A stretch of DNA of 64,000 nucleotides from Acanthacorydalis orientalis (taxonomy: Eukaryota; Arthropoda; Insecta; Megaloptera; Corydalidae): positions 18,920,154 through 18,984,153 of the forward strand of contig CM068317.1 of NCBI GenBank assembly GCA_034766995.1, given 5' to 3'. The notes below the pieces were generated by a model. It saw only the letters and a list, made by a program, of their open reading frames with translations. It was not told where the DNA came from and made no database searches. Made by a program: the position numbers and the translations under genes. This document shows positions 1 to 10,675 of this stretch, piece after piece (the stretch's first letter is position 1; each line of letters starts with the position of its first letter).

Positions 1-786
1 TGCATTTATTTTGTTTAACATTTTATATATTTGGCACTTGACAAAACTACTTAATTGTCAGCACTTACATATTTCGGTGCAACAACGTTTTTACAAAATT
101 GTGGGCTAAATACTTTGTTACGAGGCACACGTGTCTATACTACTCCTACGCATATGGTCATGATAATTTGGCAAAAGTAACTAATGTACTATAAATTGGA
201 CTGTTATAAAAACAGTAATCTATTTAATGAACATATTCTTAAATCTGTCCTTGTGCCTTTGTTGTGTGCACTTCGATTATGAACATCTATAAAAACATAC
301 AATTCATTTATTATTAGTTACGCACGTAAAACCATTATTTTAAGTGCTGCTGTTTCATTGTATAAGAAATGAGAGTAAAATATACAATAGGATAAGTACG
401 GTGAGAAGCATGTTTACCAGATATATAACAACCATGAAATTGATTTTAACAGTGCAACAGTAATATCAGAAAATCTAGATGTAAACTATTTTTGAAAAAT
501 ACACGACAAAACTTCTAAAAAAAAACAAGTTACAGATATATTATTCTAAATAAATAAAAATGTATATTAACGTATACTTAATAATGCAATATAAACTTTT
601 CCATTCTTAATGTGAAACTATCAGTCTATAAAAAAATTAAGAGGCTGAATGTCGTTTGAAATAAAAAAATATGGCGTTGAAAATTATACTATTTTTTTAA
701 AATATTTAAACATCACTATTATTAAACATTTTTGAAAACCCTATATATATTTTATGTAAATACTCTTAAAATATAGAAAGACAAAG

Positions 787-787
<1 letters not shown>
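1..787. other. AT-rich DNA without recognisable gene
   Basis: No open frame with plausible protein composition, no terminal repeats and no RNA gene were seen. Stop codons are dense in all frames. Confidence 0.6.
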
Positions 788-853
<66 letters not shown>

Positions 854-976
854 ACAAATTTATATATATATATAGATATTTATATGTGTGTGTGTATGTG
901 TGTGTGTAAGCGAAATTAGAGTGTAAGAATGTACACAGAACAATCAAACATAGAGATACACATTGATTTAAATATT

Positions 977-1022
<46 letters not shown>

Positions 1023-1041
1023 GAGAGAGAGAGAGAGAGTT
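788..1041. repeat. compound microsatellite (TA)n/(GT)n/(TA)n/(GA)n
   Basis: About 32 TA units are followed by a short unique spacer, a (GT)n-like tract near 884-906, a second TA tract (about 978-1018) and a GA tract. The open frames across it, rich in Tyr and Ile, are products of the repeat and not genes. Confidence 0.95.
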
Positions 1042-1279
1042 AAGTCTATGCAGTAGATACGTTCTACAGAAAACAGAATATAAAAAATCGCACAAAAAAT
1101 ACTTAACTTACGATGAAAACTAGAGATATGTTACATAATTTTCTAAAACCTCATAAAACCAAAGCAATGAGTTAAAATACATCCAAACACGCATAAAAGT
1201 TTTTAAAAATGCAGGAGAAGAACCTAAAAAAATCCTACGAAAATATAAAAGAAATTGATACAAACCTTAAAATAAGTTT

Positions 1280-2490
1280 GTTTCAAAAAATTATTCATTT
1301 AATTTTACCGAAAAGTAACAACATTTTTTTACATTTTTCCATCAGAATTATCGTCAGTATCTGACAATGTTCGTCACCATTTGCGAATTGGTGCGAAATC
1401 ACTTATCACTAGAAGAAATAGTCAGTGCATCAGATCTGCATAAAGACAATTGTTATTCACAAACAGAATTAGTGTCAACTTCGCCCTCGTTCTGTGTTGA
1501 TTTATTTCCCTGACAATGTAATCAATGATTAAACTTTCCGATGATGATTTTACTATTTTTTTATGCAGTTCGCGATATCCAGACCAGACAATTCTTCAGT
1601 TCACGTTGGAATTTAAAGGGTCGTCCAGAATTTGTGTAATGAACAAGAAAATGATTTTTTGGATTTATTGCAAAGTTGAAGACATTTTTGAATTATATTT
1701 TAAGTGAGGGAGATATTCACTATCGTTTTCTAGATCTTCGACAATATCTAAAGTTATGCCAATAATTTGTTTTAAAATTTTATTCATTAAATTTTGTTGA
1801 AAAGTAATATTCTTTTCACATTTTTTCATCACAATTATCGTTACTATCTGACAATGGTCGGCACCATTTGCGAACTGGTGTGAAATCACTTTCATTACTA
1901 GAAGAGACAGTCATTGCATCAGATCTGCATGGTATAATGGTTCTTCATAAACAGAATTAGCGTCAACTTCACCCTCGTTCTGCCTTGATTTTTTTTCTCT
2001 GACAATGTAATCAGTAATTAAACTTCGCGATGATGATTTTATTAACTTTTTATGCAGTTCACGATATGCAGACATCATACAATTCTTCAGCTCACGTTGG
2101 AATTTGAAGGCTCGTTCAGAATTTGTGTCATGAACAAAAAAATGATTTTCTAATTAATTGCAAAGTTGAAGACCGTCTCGAATTATATTTACAGTAAGGA
2201 GAATAAGGTTTTCTTCTGCTTTACTATCGTTTCTGAATCTTCGACGATATCTAAAGTTATACAAATAATAACAAGGGTCACTTAAGGCATTATCCACAAA
2301 CAATTCGTCGACATCATTCTGGCTAAGGGTATCACAATCTTCTCCACCGGCTTCATGGGTCAAAGTAATGATTTTAGCTGATAACTTCAATGTTTGAATT
2401 CTTCTACTGTTTGCAACAAATCCAGGCCAAACTGATTTCTAGCAGCATTTAAAGTTTGTGGTCTTTTTTAGCGATAGCAGATTCAACATG
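1280..2490 (-). pseudogene. pogo/Tigger-like transposase, C-terminal part, broken
   Basis: Read on the minus strand from about 2480, broken frames give a segment resembling the WKxxWPECV region of pogo/Tigger DDE transposases (seen here as KSVWPGFV). Next comes a stretch resembling the post-catalytic tail (IITLTHEAGGEDCDTLSQND, positions about 2390-2310). Last is a helical tail containing SERAFKFQRELKNCM (about 2130-2070). The tail resembles the one at 61259-61474 (SAKFKKELHKC), which supports a common family. In-frame stops and shifts make it non-functional. No terminal inverted repeats were found, and the DNA-binding domain and catalytic core are missing. The family call comes from remembered sequence patterns, so pogo-like is likely but not proven. 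These elements normally insert at TA. Confidence 0.55.
1287..2270. repeat. direct tandem duplication, unit about 490 bp
   Basis: Two adjacent, diverged copies: about 1287-1770 and 1778-2270. Shared landmarks offset by about 490 bp include atcagatctgcat (1429 and 1919), the tgacaatgtaatca tract, and gcaaagttgaagac (1670 and 2160). The unit covers the end of the pogo-like reading frame, so the transposase tail is present twice in the same orientation. Confidence 0.85.
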
Positions 2491-3858
2491 ATTTAAACAG
2501 TCCAAAATAGAAAATTTTAAATTCAAAATATATAAATTTTTAAAAAATATAATAATTTAAATTTAAAATGTTTTAAACAACGTGCAGCTCATATATGTAT
2601 ATACAAGGGGGAAACCCCAAATTTGCATGAAATATGCGCCGCATAACTTCAAAATCACATTGAAAAGATACGCATAAAAACGGACTCGAATGTATGTGTA
2701 TATATATATATATATACATATACATACATGCATACATAATCAAATACATAAATCTAAATCTTTCTATTTGTTTATTCTATATACATTCTTACAGTATTTA
2801 ACCTACGAAACAGAAGACTATAAAGTTAGTCGCTATTTTTTGCTGGTAACAGAATATTTGAGAACCTTGAAAACCACTTAATTTTTTACATATAATGATT
2901 CTTCCATAATAGACATGTTGAGAAATGTATACATTTTCAATTCGAATGAAAACAGCAAATATATTGCATATTAAAAGGCATCCAAGAATATAACAAATAT
3001 AAACTTATCACTACAGTGTAGTTCTTTAATCATTATATGTTTTAGTTTCTGTAAACTGTTATTAAGCTTTCAAACAAAGCCGAGTAATTGCAACTAGTGA
3101 GTGTGCGTGTCTGTATATTTTGAATTCATTACTCCCTTAACCTAGCATGTTGAATCTGCCTTCGACTGTAACTGTAAAACAAAGTGACTTGAAAAACTAA
3201 CATTATATATGCATAATTAAAAAAAGTTTAATCTGAGACCTCAAAATATTATTACTTTCATTTTGTATAAATAAAATGATATCAATTTTTAAAAAGGTAA
3301 GAATAGAATTTTACATTTAATTGGTGCGGAAAATTATATAATGGCAATTTAAAATTATTTACAATTGAGGTATGAACTCAAGACTATAAAAATAGCTGCT
3401 GTGCGCATAATAAAAGAAGTTAATATTCATGTTATTTAAGTAATTTTAATTAAGTCACTTTTAAGTCACTGTTCTGGGATTCAAGTAACACCGATACCTA
3501 TCGCAAATATATATACAAATGATAAAAAATTATATTCAGTTAAAAAAATAAATAAACAATGTTATATAAACGTATGAATTTCGATCCTTCGTTTATGACA
3601 TATTTAATGTTTTATTTTCCTTTCGCAGTGAAAATGCAAGCCTTTTGTTAATTTTACATCAAATAAATTTTTGTTATTTTACTTAAAAGTATAATTCTCC
3701 ATTAAAGAAATAAAAATCATTTAATAAATTTGAAGTAAATGCTCAAAACCACCTCGTTCTAAAATATATATTTTAAATCGACTATATAAACTAAGAATTC
3801 TTTTAAATATTCCTGTTTTCCTAAAAAGACCCCCGCATGCATTATTTATTCGCTCTTC
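2491..3858. other. AT-rich DNA, nothing recognised
   Basis: Contains a short (TA)n tract near 2699-2717 followed by imperfect cata repeats. The small open frames show only AT-driven composition. Confidence 0.55.
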
Positions 3859-3936
3859 ACGCGATTTTCTGGTATACATTTTTCAAGTAATTTTCTAGTA
3901 TTCATTCTCCGAACGATTTTCAGGTATACACTGTTC
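3859..3936. repeat. minisatellite, 3 x 26 bp
   Basis: Three diverged 26-bp units lie end to end at 3859-3884, 3885-3910 and 3911-3936. They share the core gattttctggtatacat with substitutions but no length change. Confidence 0.75.
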
Positions 3937-4796
3937 GTCCTTAAATGAATCGTAAGTAAAAGTCCAAATGATTTATTTTTAGAGATCTCAATGTCAACAA
4001 AATCATTAAATATCAATACTTTATATTTTTATTAATAGAACTATTAAAACCAAGCTTAGTTTAAATACATATGGAATAATGACAGACTGATCAAAAAGCA
4101 TTGTATGTATATCTATAATAAATTTAAAAAATTAAAGATTAAAACAAATTTTTTGAAGCTTAGTAATATTCCGTGATATGGTCTAAAAAGCGTTTAATGT
4201 TTTGATACACACTGAAGTATATATAGTATAATTTTTCAATATTGCATTCGAAGTTTCATTTTATATATGTTTACAAAGAATATGTACTGAAGTTTGCCCT
4301 ACATTAATTAAATACATACGGAATTAATAAATTTAAACTGATTTTTTAAAACTCTCAACTGCTTCGTAGAAATACATATACTGTAAATACATTTTGACTA
4401 AGATAAATGTGCACGCCGAATGAATTATTTAATTATATTTTATTTTTAGAGAACTAAATGATTAATAGATTTTGATTTTAACAACTCTTTTTAATTACGA
4501 ATGAAATATATAATTAAAGAAATTAATAATAGAAAAAGTATTATACCACCTGCACTTCGTTCATATAAAATTAGCGATAAACAAATAAAGTAAACATATT
4601 CTTATTAATACAACACGAATGAATAAATTAAATGATTAAAGACGTTAACAACGTATTCATAATTGCGTATTAGCAAAATGAATGCGATTATTACTATTAC
4701 GATTTCTAGCCATGTACACAATGTGCAAATAACAAACTATTCGCTACAAAACAAGCCAAGAAAGTGTTGATTACTTGTCGCCATGAATATAATTTC
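3937..4796. other. AT-rich DNA, nothing recognised
   Basis: No repeats, terminal repeats or protein-like frames were identified. Confidence 0.5.
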
Positions 4797-5110
4797 AGGG
4801 TCACCGAGATGCACGTGTCGCGGTCGATGAGCCATTGGCGAAAATTATTACATCAGCTCCTGAGGAAAAATAAACGTCCACGCTACAGTTCGTCCAGTTG
4901 CATCAGACCTGTCGTTTTTACGTGCTCGGTGGAAAAAAAGTAGGTCACATCTACACATGGTGTCTGTATTTGGGTTATATTTGGGATATAATGAACACGT
5001 GGCAACTGTTCCATGTTTTTGTTTCGTTTATATGCAAATGTACGGGTCTCTATTTTTTGCATGAATGTTATGCTAATCGACAATCTATTTCACAACAGGT
5101 GTGTACAAGC
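4797..5110. other. low-AT island of unknown nature
   Basis: This block is clearly less AT-rich than its surroundings and holds several CpGs, for example tgtcgcggtcgatg near 4817. It begins right after a possible splice acceptor (tttcag at about 4793-4798). A 44-codon open frame runs from the ATG at 4809 to a stop at about 4941. Open frames also exist on both strands at 4883-5083 and 4898-5119. I recognise no protein. It could be a diverged exon, an untranslated exon, or part of an unrecognised element. Confidence 0.35.
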
Positions 5111-5228
5111 ATATTATAATGTATGCTTAGAAAATTGTATTTTACCGCTATTGAAACCGATTGTGAAAAATGATAAAATTGTAAAATAATTAAATAAGAT
5201 TTAATGTTGGTATTGGGTATTTTTAATA

Positions 5229-5266
<38 letters not shown>

Positions 5267-5296
5267 GAATTTTACTTTGATATTTCAAAATATATA

Positions 5297-5600
5297 CAGT
5301 GAAGGACGAAAGTATTCAGGTGCCTGAGTTCGTAGAAATGTACTTACAATTAATGAATTTTTCGCAAAAAGTATAAACTTTTTTTATGAAACAATAAAAC
5401 AGCAGACTATTATTTTTTTATAAAAGTTATACCTCGACAATAAATATTTTGAAATAATATATAACACACATGTGCTTATCATACAGAAATTCGAAATAAT
5501 CTTATAGCTCGTTACTTCTATCATTTTGTTCATTCTGAACCAGTGTATTATTGTTATACACCAGTACTAACTGAAGTACTTGACGTTTTTTGATCAAATT
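5297..5600. mobile_element. possible Tc1-like terminal fragment
   Basis: Directly after a TA dinucleotide the sequence cagtgaaggacgaaagtatt resembles the CAGT-starting terminal repeats of Tc1-like elements. No matching inverted end or transposase follows, so it is a relic at most. The downstream boundary is a guess. Confidence 0.35.
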
Positions 5601-5619
5601 TAGAAATAATTTTCAGGGA

Positions 5620-5622
<3 letters not shown>

Positions 5623-5664
<42 letters not shown>
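5623..5664. repeat. (TA)n array at the left flank of a mariner
   Basis: About 21 TA units directly abut the terminal repeat of the mariner starting at 5665. A second TA array abuts the other end of that element at 8953. Confidence 0.95.
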
Positions 5665-5666
<2 letters not shown>

Positions 5667-5703
5667 AGGGTCGTTTGATAAGTTTGGTGAAGTATCAAGT
5701 TAA

Positions 5704-7406
5704 CCCTTATGTTAGTAACCGGGTACCCGGGTACCCACCGCGGTGTATTTGTATGAATAGCTTAAAGAAAATTCAATATTTCATTTTAAGCTCTCAAATC
5801 GTCGTTTTTTAACTTATGTTAGTATGTGAAAGCTGTGTGAAAGTGTAGAAGAAAGCTAGTTGTGAGTGCATTTAATTTATTTATTTTTTACCTTTTTTTA
5901 AAAAGAAGCTTAAACTTTAGCCATCGCCCCATTAGCAACCGGGTACCCGGGTACCCACAGTGGAAAGCATAGGAAATAAATTGAAGATAATTTTTATAAA
6001 TGCATGCAACTAAATTTTATTAAAAAAAAAAGAAATATTACACTTCTTTTTATAATTAATGACATTGAACACATTGTACAAGATTAACTGAGTGCTCGTC
6101 ACATACTGGTTGGTGACAATTGGCACAGTTCTTACGAGTCTTTCGCCGTCTTCTTATTGGCAAGGCATTGCAGACATGGCAAGATCCTGTTACTTTTTTT
6201 CTTCCGGTTTTATCTTTTAGAATCACTGGACCAGGATTTACCACGACTGTTTCTGTCAGTGCATGGCCTAAAATGCTTTCAATGGCAATTTTTGTTGAGA
6301 AGTGGCGCATTACTTGTGGATTCGCCGTGCGGTGTTCAATCATCGGCAATGCCAGTTCTTCACTTAGCTTATGCATAAATTGACGACGTTCTGTCGTTTT
6401 TTTGGCGATCATTTTATTATTTTCATAATAAATTATATATGATGCAAGTGAAGAAATGTCTAGCATGTTGAAGAACATTGCCATTGGCCATCTCGAAGAT
6501 CGTCGTTGACTTGTGTACCTCCGGACCATTTGGTCCATTGTGTCAACACCAGCTTTATATTTATTATAAAAATTTATAATTTCTGGTTTTTGTTTAGCGT
6601 CATCACCAACAGATGAATCTGAATGCATTGTAGATAACAGAATGACAGCTTTATTTTTTTTAGGAACGTAGGAACACATGGTAACTTTTTCGTGAAATCC
6701 AAAAACTGTCGAATACTGCTCCCGTGTCTTATTTGCTCCCATAACACTAGGGATGTAAGGTTTATTTTTGCTGGAATCCAGTCTTCGTCATCACTGTCAG
6801 AAAACCCGCTCGAATCACTGCCATTTTCTCCAAGTAGTTTTCTCAAATATTCATTTCTTTCGGTTGCACTTAACCTAATAAATTAATTATTATATCATAT
6901 AAGTGGTTAATAATATTATTACACAAAATTGTAATTAAAACATTTACAAATGTTAAATATATGTAAAGTTTATTTACCTAGCATAGTCAGCTCTCGATAG
7001 TTGTTCCATAGCTTTATTTTTCACTGTGAAGAGAACACCATAAATAAAACACGTCTGATCCCACCAAAAATCTAATACGTATTAAAAAATACTCGACTCT
7101 AGTGCGCGATAGAAAAAGAAGAAATAACCTTGAGTTTCTTTCTCTCTCCAATGGCATCTGCTCGGCTCCGAACAATAAAAACCGGCCGACTACCTGCAGT
7201 GCCCCAAATAGGTTTCAAATGTCATTCACAATTCTATATTGTTATTATTATTTTTTTTCTTTAAATTATCACTAATTATTAATATTTCAAGAAAAAAATG
7301 TTTAGAAAAACATTTTTTTAATAAAATAAACAACATTTTTAATACTCAGGTCTGTGGGTACCCGGTTGCTAAAAGACGTCGGTAAAGTTGGTTACTAACA
7401 TAAGGG
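5704..7406 (-). mobile_element. internally deleted piggyBac element
   Basis: Flanked by TTAA on both sides (5700-5703 and 7407-7410), the piggyBac target duplication. The 17-bp terminal inverted repeats are perfect (cccttatgttagtaacc). Subterminal gggtaccc motifs occur near 5720 and 5940 on the left and 7357 on the right. The length of 1.70 kb is short compared with about 2.4 kb for autonomous piggyBac. This fits the internal deletion seen in its transposase. Sequence between 7010 and 7390 is probably its 5' leader and promoter. Confidence 0.92.
6056..7009 (-). pseudogene. piggyBac transposase, internally deleted, with a candidate intron
   Basis: On the minus strand exon 1 starts at the ATG ending at 7009 (MEQLSRADYA) and stops at 6978. 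A 103-bp GT-AG intron (6977-6875) joins in frame to an acidic N-terminal segment (SDSSGFSDSDDEDWIPA), as in other piggyBac transposases. Around 6745 the frame shifts and the C-terminal half follows, open to 6056. This half includes KKNKAVILLSTMH, the third catalytic Asp region (YKAGVDTMDQMV), the insertion/helical region, and a cysteine-rich zinc-binding end (CHVC, CANCHQPVC, CVQC). The segments with the first two catalytic Asp residues are missing, so it cannot transpose by itself. The C-terminal frame of 228 codons has no stops, which suggests a recent loss. The intron is inferred from splice signals and protein continuity only. Confidence 0.85.
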
Positions 7407-7437
7407 TTAAACAACGTTGTTTAGAAAAAAATCGATT

Positions 7438-8776
7438 TTATTTCTCAACAGAGTATCCATTGAGGGTTATACACTTGGTCTAGCTAGTTTCCAATTTTTG
7501 TAATCCCATCGGAAAAATAGCTTTTTTCAAAGTCTAAATAAAGCAAAATATGCATTGACGGTGGCGATGACATCTTAATTCGATGAGAATTTCTTCCCAC
7601 AGAGCCAAATTTTCAAGTTTGGGAAGAGGAAGAAATCGCACTGGGACAAGTCCGAAGAATAACGTAGATGAGGAATCAATTCGAAGCCTGATTCATGCAA
7701 TTTTGCCATTTCGATGGTAGATTTGTGGGACGGAGCTTTGTTCTGATGAAAGAGCAATTTTTTTACTCTTGGCAATTTTTGTTTTAGCTTTTCTTTCAAA
7801 CGGTTCAATAATGTTGCATAATAGGCTCCTGTTATTGTTTTCCCTTTCGTTAAGTTATCGATTAGGATGATCCCTTGGGAATCGAAAAAAATAATGTCCA
7901 TCACCTTCCCAGCCGACAAAACGGCCTTCGCCTTCTTCGTCGCACTTTCACCAGTCGTTTATCACTGCTTTAATTGTTGTTCGACTCATATGTGTAGTGG
8001 TGGATCCCTATTTCATTCACGGTGACAAATCGACAGAAAAGGTGTTTTTCCTGGTGAAAGAGCACTTTTTTGTGTGTCAATCTTGGCCGTTGTTGTTTTA
8101 GGTGTTCTTTCAAACGGTCCAATAATGTTGTATAATAGGTCTGTTATCGTTTTTCCCTCCGTTAAGTAGTTGATCAGTATGATTTCTTGAGAGTCCTAAA
8201 AAACAGTAGCCATCACCTTCCCAGTCGACAAAACGGTCTTCGGCTCCTTCAGCGCAATTTCACCAGTCGTTGTCCACTGCTTTGACAACTGCTTAGACTT
8301 GTGTGTAGTGGTTGATCCATGTTTTTTCTGCGGTGACGAATCGATGCAAAAAGTCAATTAAACATCCTCAGACACTGAGTTGAAATATAGTTTCTTGTGC
8401 GTTTTTAATCGAAAGTAACCCATCACGCACACTGCTTTTTCATGTGCAATTTTTCGTATTGGATACTGTCCACTCGTTCAGTGCTGATACCTACTATCTC
8501 AGAAATCTCACGCATTTTCACTCACTGGTCTTCCATAACGACACCATTGATTTTTTCAACAATATCCGTCGTACTGACCTCAAATTAGCGTCCAGAACAT
8601 GCTTCATCTTCAGTACATGTTTGGTCACGTTTAAACTCATTTATCCAGAAATAAACAGTCTTCAACGCTGGTGCATAGTCCCCATGAACTTCATCCAACT
8701 CCCCTTTGATCTGGGGAGCCGTTCACTTTTTCAAATAAAAATGTTTTATCACTGCACGGAATTCGTTTTTTTCCAT
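7438..8776 (-). pseudogene. mariner transposase, broken, interrupted by a duplicated block
   Basis: Start ATG at 8774-8776 (MEKNEFRAVIKHFYLKK, then a stop where Trp is expected). The N-terminal helix-turn-helix half follows with several stops. The catalytic half is open at 7919-7575: AGKVMDIIFFDSQG, the second catalytic region (LFHQNKAPSH, where the usual HQDNAP has Asp replaced by Asn) and the third (SQCDFFLFPNLK). The end GYSVEK plus stop lies at 7438. Codons are duplicated by the tandem block at 7742-8361. Stops, the lost catalytic Asp and the duplication make it inactive. The family is DD34D mariner, the group of SETMAR-like insect transposases. Confidence 0.88.
7742..8361. repeat. tandem duplication of about 310 bp inside the mariner
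   Basis: Copy A (about 7742-8051) and copy B (about 8052-8361) share tgaaagagca, the ttctttcaaacggt(t/c)caataatg tract (7795 and 8110) and the gtgtagtggt(g/t)gatcc tract. The copies have diverged by substitutions. The duplicated stretch covers the middle of the transposase gene. Confidence 0.85.
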
Positions 8777-8948
8777 TTTTGCGGCAACTGCTACAATGTT
8801 CGCTTCAAACATCTGTAGAACGTGAACAATGCGTCACTTCTGGATGAAATTTTGCCTGTGTTAGAAAAGTGACTCTTGATAGCAGTGACGCCATCAAATA
8901 AATCGTGGTGCCAATTCATAGAAATTTACACATACTTATCAAGCAACC

Positions 8949-8952
<4 letters not shown>

Positions 8953-8981
<29 letters not shown>
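8953..8981. repeat. (TA)n array at the right flank of the mariner
   Basis: About 14 TA units start at the right end of the element. With the array at 5623 they indicate insertion into a pre-existing TA tract. Confidence 0.9.
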
Positions 8982-8984
<3 letters not shown>

Positions 8985-9407
8985 ATCAAGTCAATCTTAT
9001 TTCTTAAAGCTTATAACATTCACAGTTTTTGTGAGAATCCTAACAAAATAGATTCAGAGATCCTTGATCAATTACAGTTTACACAAATCAATTAACCCCT
9101 CATGCAATACAAGATTTTATTACCTCAAAATATTAAATAATTATGCAGTGAATGAATTCACATTCCGTATAAGAATACTCTTACTCGTACGATGTTAATT
9201 CATTTATAAAAATTAGTTTTGTATAATACACTACAATACCGCATTAGCGTTGTGAGTAAATATTTTACTTAGTCCATTAACTGCGGATGACGGATATTTC
9301 CACCATTGAAGTTTTATGATTCAATTGCGAATGACTGACATATCCGTCAAACGCACACATATAACGTAAACTCTATACGAATAACGAAAATTTCTGTTTT
9401 GTTATGA

Positions 9408-9870
9408 TTGATGGCAACTCAGTTTTATTTGTGTGTCAGGGTATCAAATCGGCACTTCTGCCGCTACGCAATCAGTGCTCAAAAGCAATACTATAAAAAA
9501 AATTATCTTCAATTATTTGATATCGTTGTATTGTATTCCTTTATAATTCATGAGAGGCTTGGAGGAAAAAATACAGTGTTGAAGTTCGAAATTGAATTTA
9601 TAAAAAATCTTATTGAGAAATATGGGGAATGCAACTCCAAAGAAGGAACATATGCTCAATCATCATCTCCTAATCGTCTCACAGCGCATCATTTTCAAAA
9701 CTTTACACCTCAAAAAGAAGGAAACTCTAGAAGATCTTCGTTTCGATCCGTGTTTGTGCAGTTAAAAGAAAACGAAAAAACATTATACATGCGCAAAGAC
9801 TGCGATGTTGGATTATGCATAATACTATGATTTGAAATATATCATACAAAAGTCGATTTTTCTAAATAAA
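9408..9870 (+). pseudogene. piggyBac transposase, C-terminal fragment
   Basis: The frame open from 9408 to 9829 gives the piggyBac region after the third catalytic Asp. It runs YAISAQKQYYKKNYLQLFDI, then LGGKNTVLKFEIEFIKNLIE, then a linker with NRLTAHHFQ, then the zinc-binding end (RKDCDVGLCI). A one-base shift then continues as FEIYHTK, the usual last residues. The catalytic core and N-terminus are absent. The first Cys pair of the zinc-binding motif appears to be mutated. The start codon is incidental because the true N-terminus is deleted. Confidence 0.8.
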
Positions 9871-9924
9871 TATATATTTTTTAAGTTTTTCTCTAAACCA
9901 TTTATATTACTATATAATTATATA

Positions 9925-10437
9925 TTCGGTTGGTAGAAAAATAACTACGGTTTATGACCTTAAAATTAATATACAGCTTCATACACTAGCTATTTTAATT
10001 GGTCCAGAACTGTTCGATGACTAACGCTTAAATTTTATACAAGCTCTTGAATTATTGTGGGTAGTTCTGATTCAACTAACGTCTTCAATTGGTCGTTATG
10101 AACGGAAGGTGTAAAAAATGTCCACGACTTTCTTCACCTTCAAGGCTCTCGTACCCAACACGAATTTTTTAGAACCACAATTGCACCGTACATTTCTTAA
10201 CAGTACCCACACCAAAAGCATCTTTCAGTTTACGAGCAGTTTTTGCTGGTTTACCACCCGTTTTGAACTCATACAAAAAATGCTATTATTTGCTTCTTTT
10301 CCACCTTTACTTCAATATTAAAATACAGACCGAAAAATGCACTTTAAAATGATATTAACATGAACAAGATGAAATTACATTTACTGAAAAAGTAAGGTTA
10401 GAATTCAGAAAACGCAATTATTTTCCTACCAAACTAA
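9925..10437 (-). mobile_element. short mariner derivative, copy 1
   Basis: 513 bp between inverted ends of the ttaggttggtagaaaaataat type, flanked by TA on both sides. On the minus strand it encodes a degenerate N-terminal half of a mariner transposase (both helix-turn-helix motifs), with the catalytic half deleted. It keeps CAA (Gln) at the fifth codon of the ancestral frame, where a subset of copies has TAA. It lies within the piggyBac derivative and so inserted after it. Confidence 0.88.
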
Positions 10438-10675
10438 TATTTACATTATATATTTATTATTATATTTTTATATTATTTATAATATTATGTATATAATTAT
10501 ATTATTATAACTAAATTAACAAGTTTATTTTATTCATTTAAGTTACTTAAAATGTTATTCAATCAAGAAAAATTAAATGAAAAAACGATAAGTAAAGTGG
10601 TTTACTAATTGCTTTAAAATTACAGTTACCGCTGCAATTAGAAAACTGCAACTAGGCTGCTCCTGCCGCAGTTAA

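Larger units (their letters stand above)
5665..8952 (-). mobile_element. mariner (DD34D) element with nested piggyBac and internal duplication
   Basis: The ends carry matching inverted repeats: gagggtcgtttgataagt on the left, and on the right gagggttgcttgataagt read inward on the opposite strand. TA flanks both sides. The transposase runs on the minus strand. Removing the nested TTAA element (5704-7406 plus one TTAA copy) and one copy of the roughly 310-bp internal duplication leaves about 1.27 kb, the usual mariner length. The piggyBac lies between the transposase stop codon and the terminal repeat. A 3' fragment of the same family lies at 26740-27330. Confidence 0.9.
9281..10671 (+). mobile_element. 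probable piggyBac derivative with a nested mariner
   Basis: TTAA lies at 9277-9280 and 10672-10675. Both ends begin ctgcgg when read inward. Behind the left end lies a subterminal inverted pair (gacggatat / atatccgtc). Internally it codes for the C-terminal part of a piggyBac transposase (9408-9870). A short mariner derivative (9925-10437) sits in the region after the gene. Without it the element is about 0.88 kb, so most of the gene is deleted. The terminal match is short, so the outer boundaries are less certain than the protein call. Confidence 0.6.

Noticed and set aside
741..1123. Open frames of repeated Tyr-Ile across TA arrays (also at 57343, 58972, 58997 and 60298)
   Set aside because: Produced by translating (TA)n; no protein evidence.
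6120..6383. Plus-strand frames over the piggyBac gene, and similar antisense frames over mariner copies (e.g. 40946-41143, 54457-54735)
   Set aside because: Shadows of the real frames on the opposite strand.
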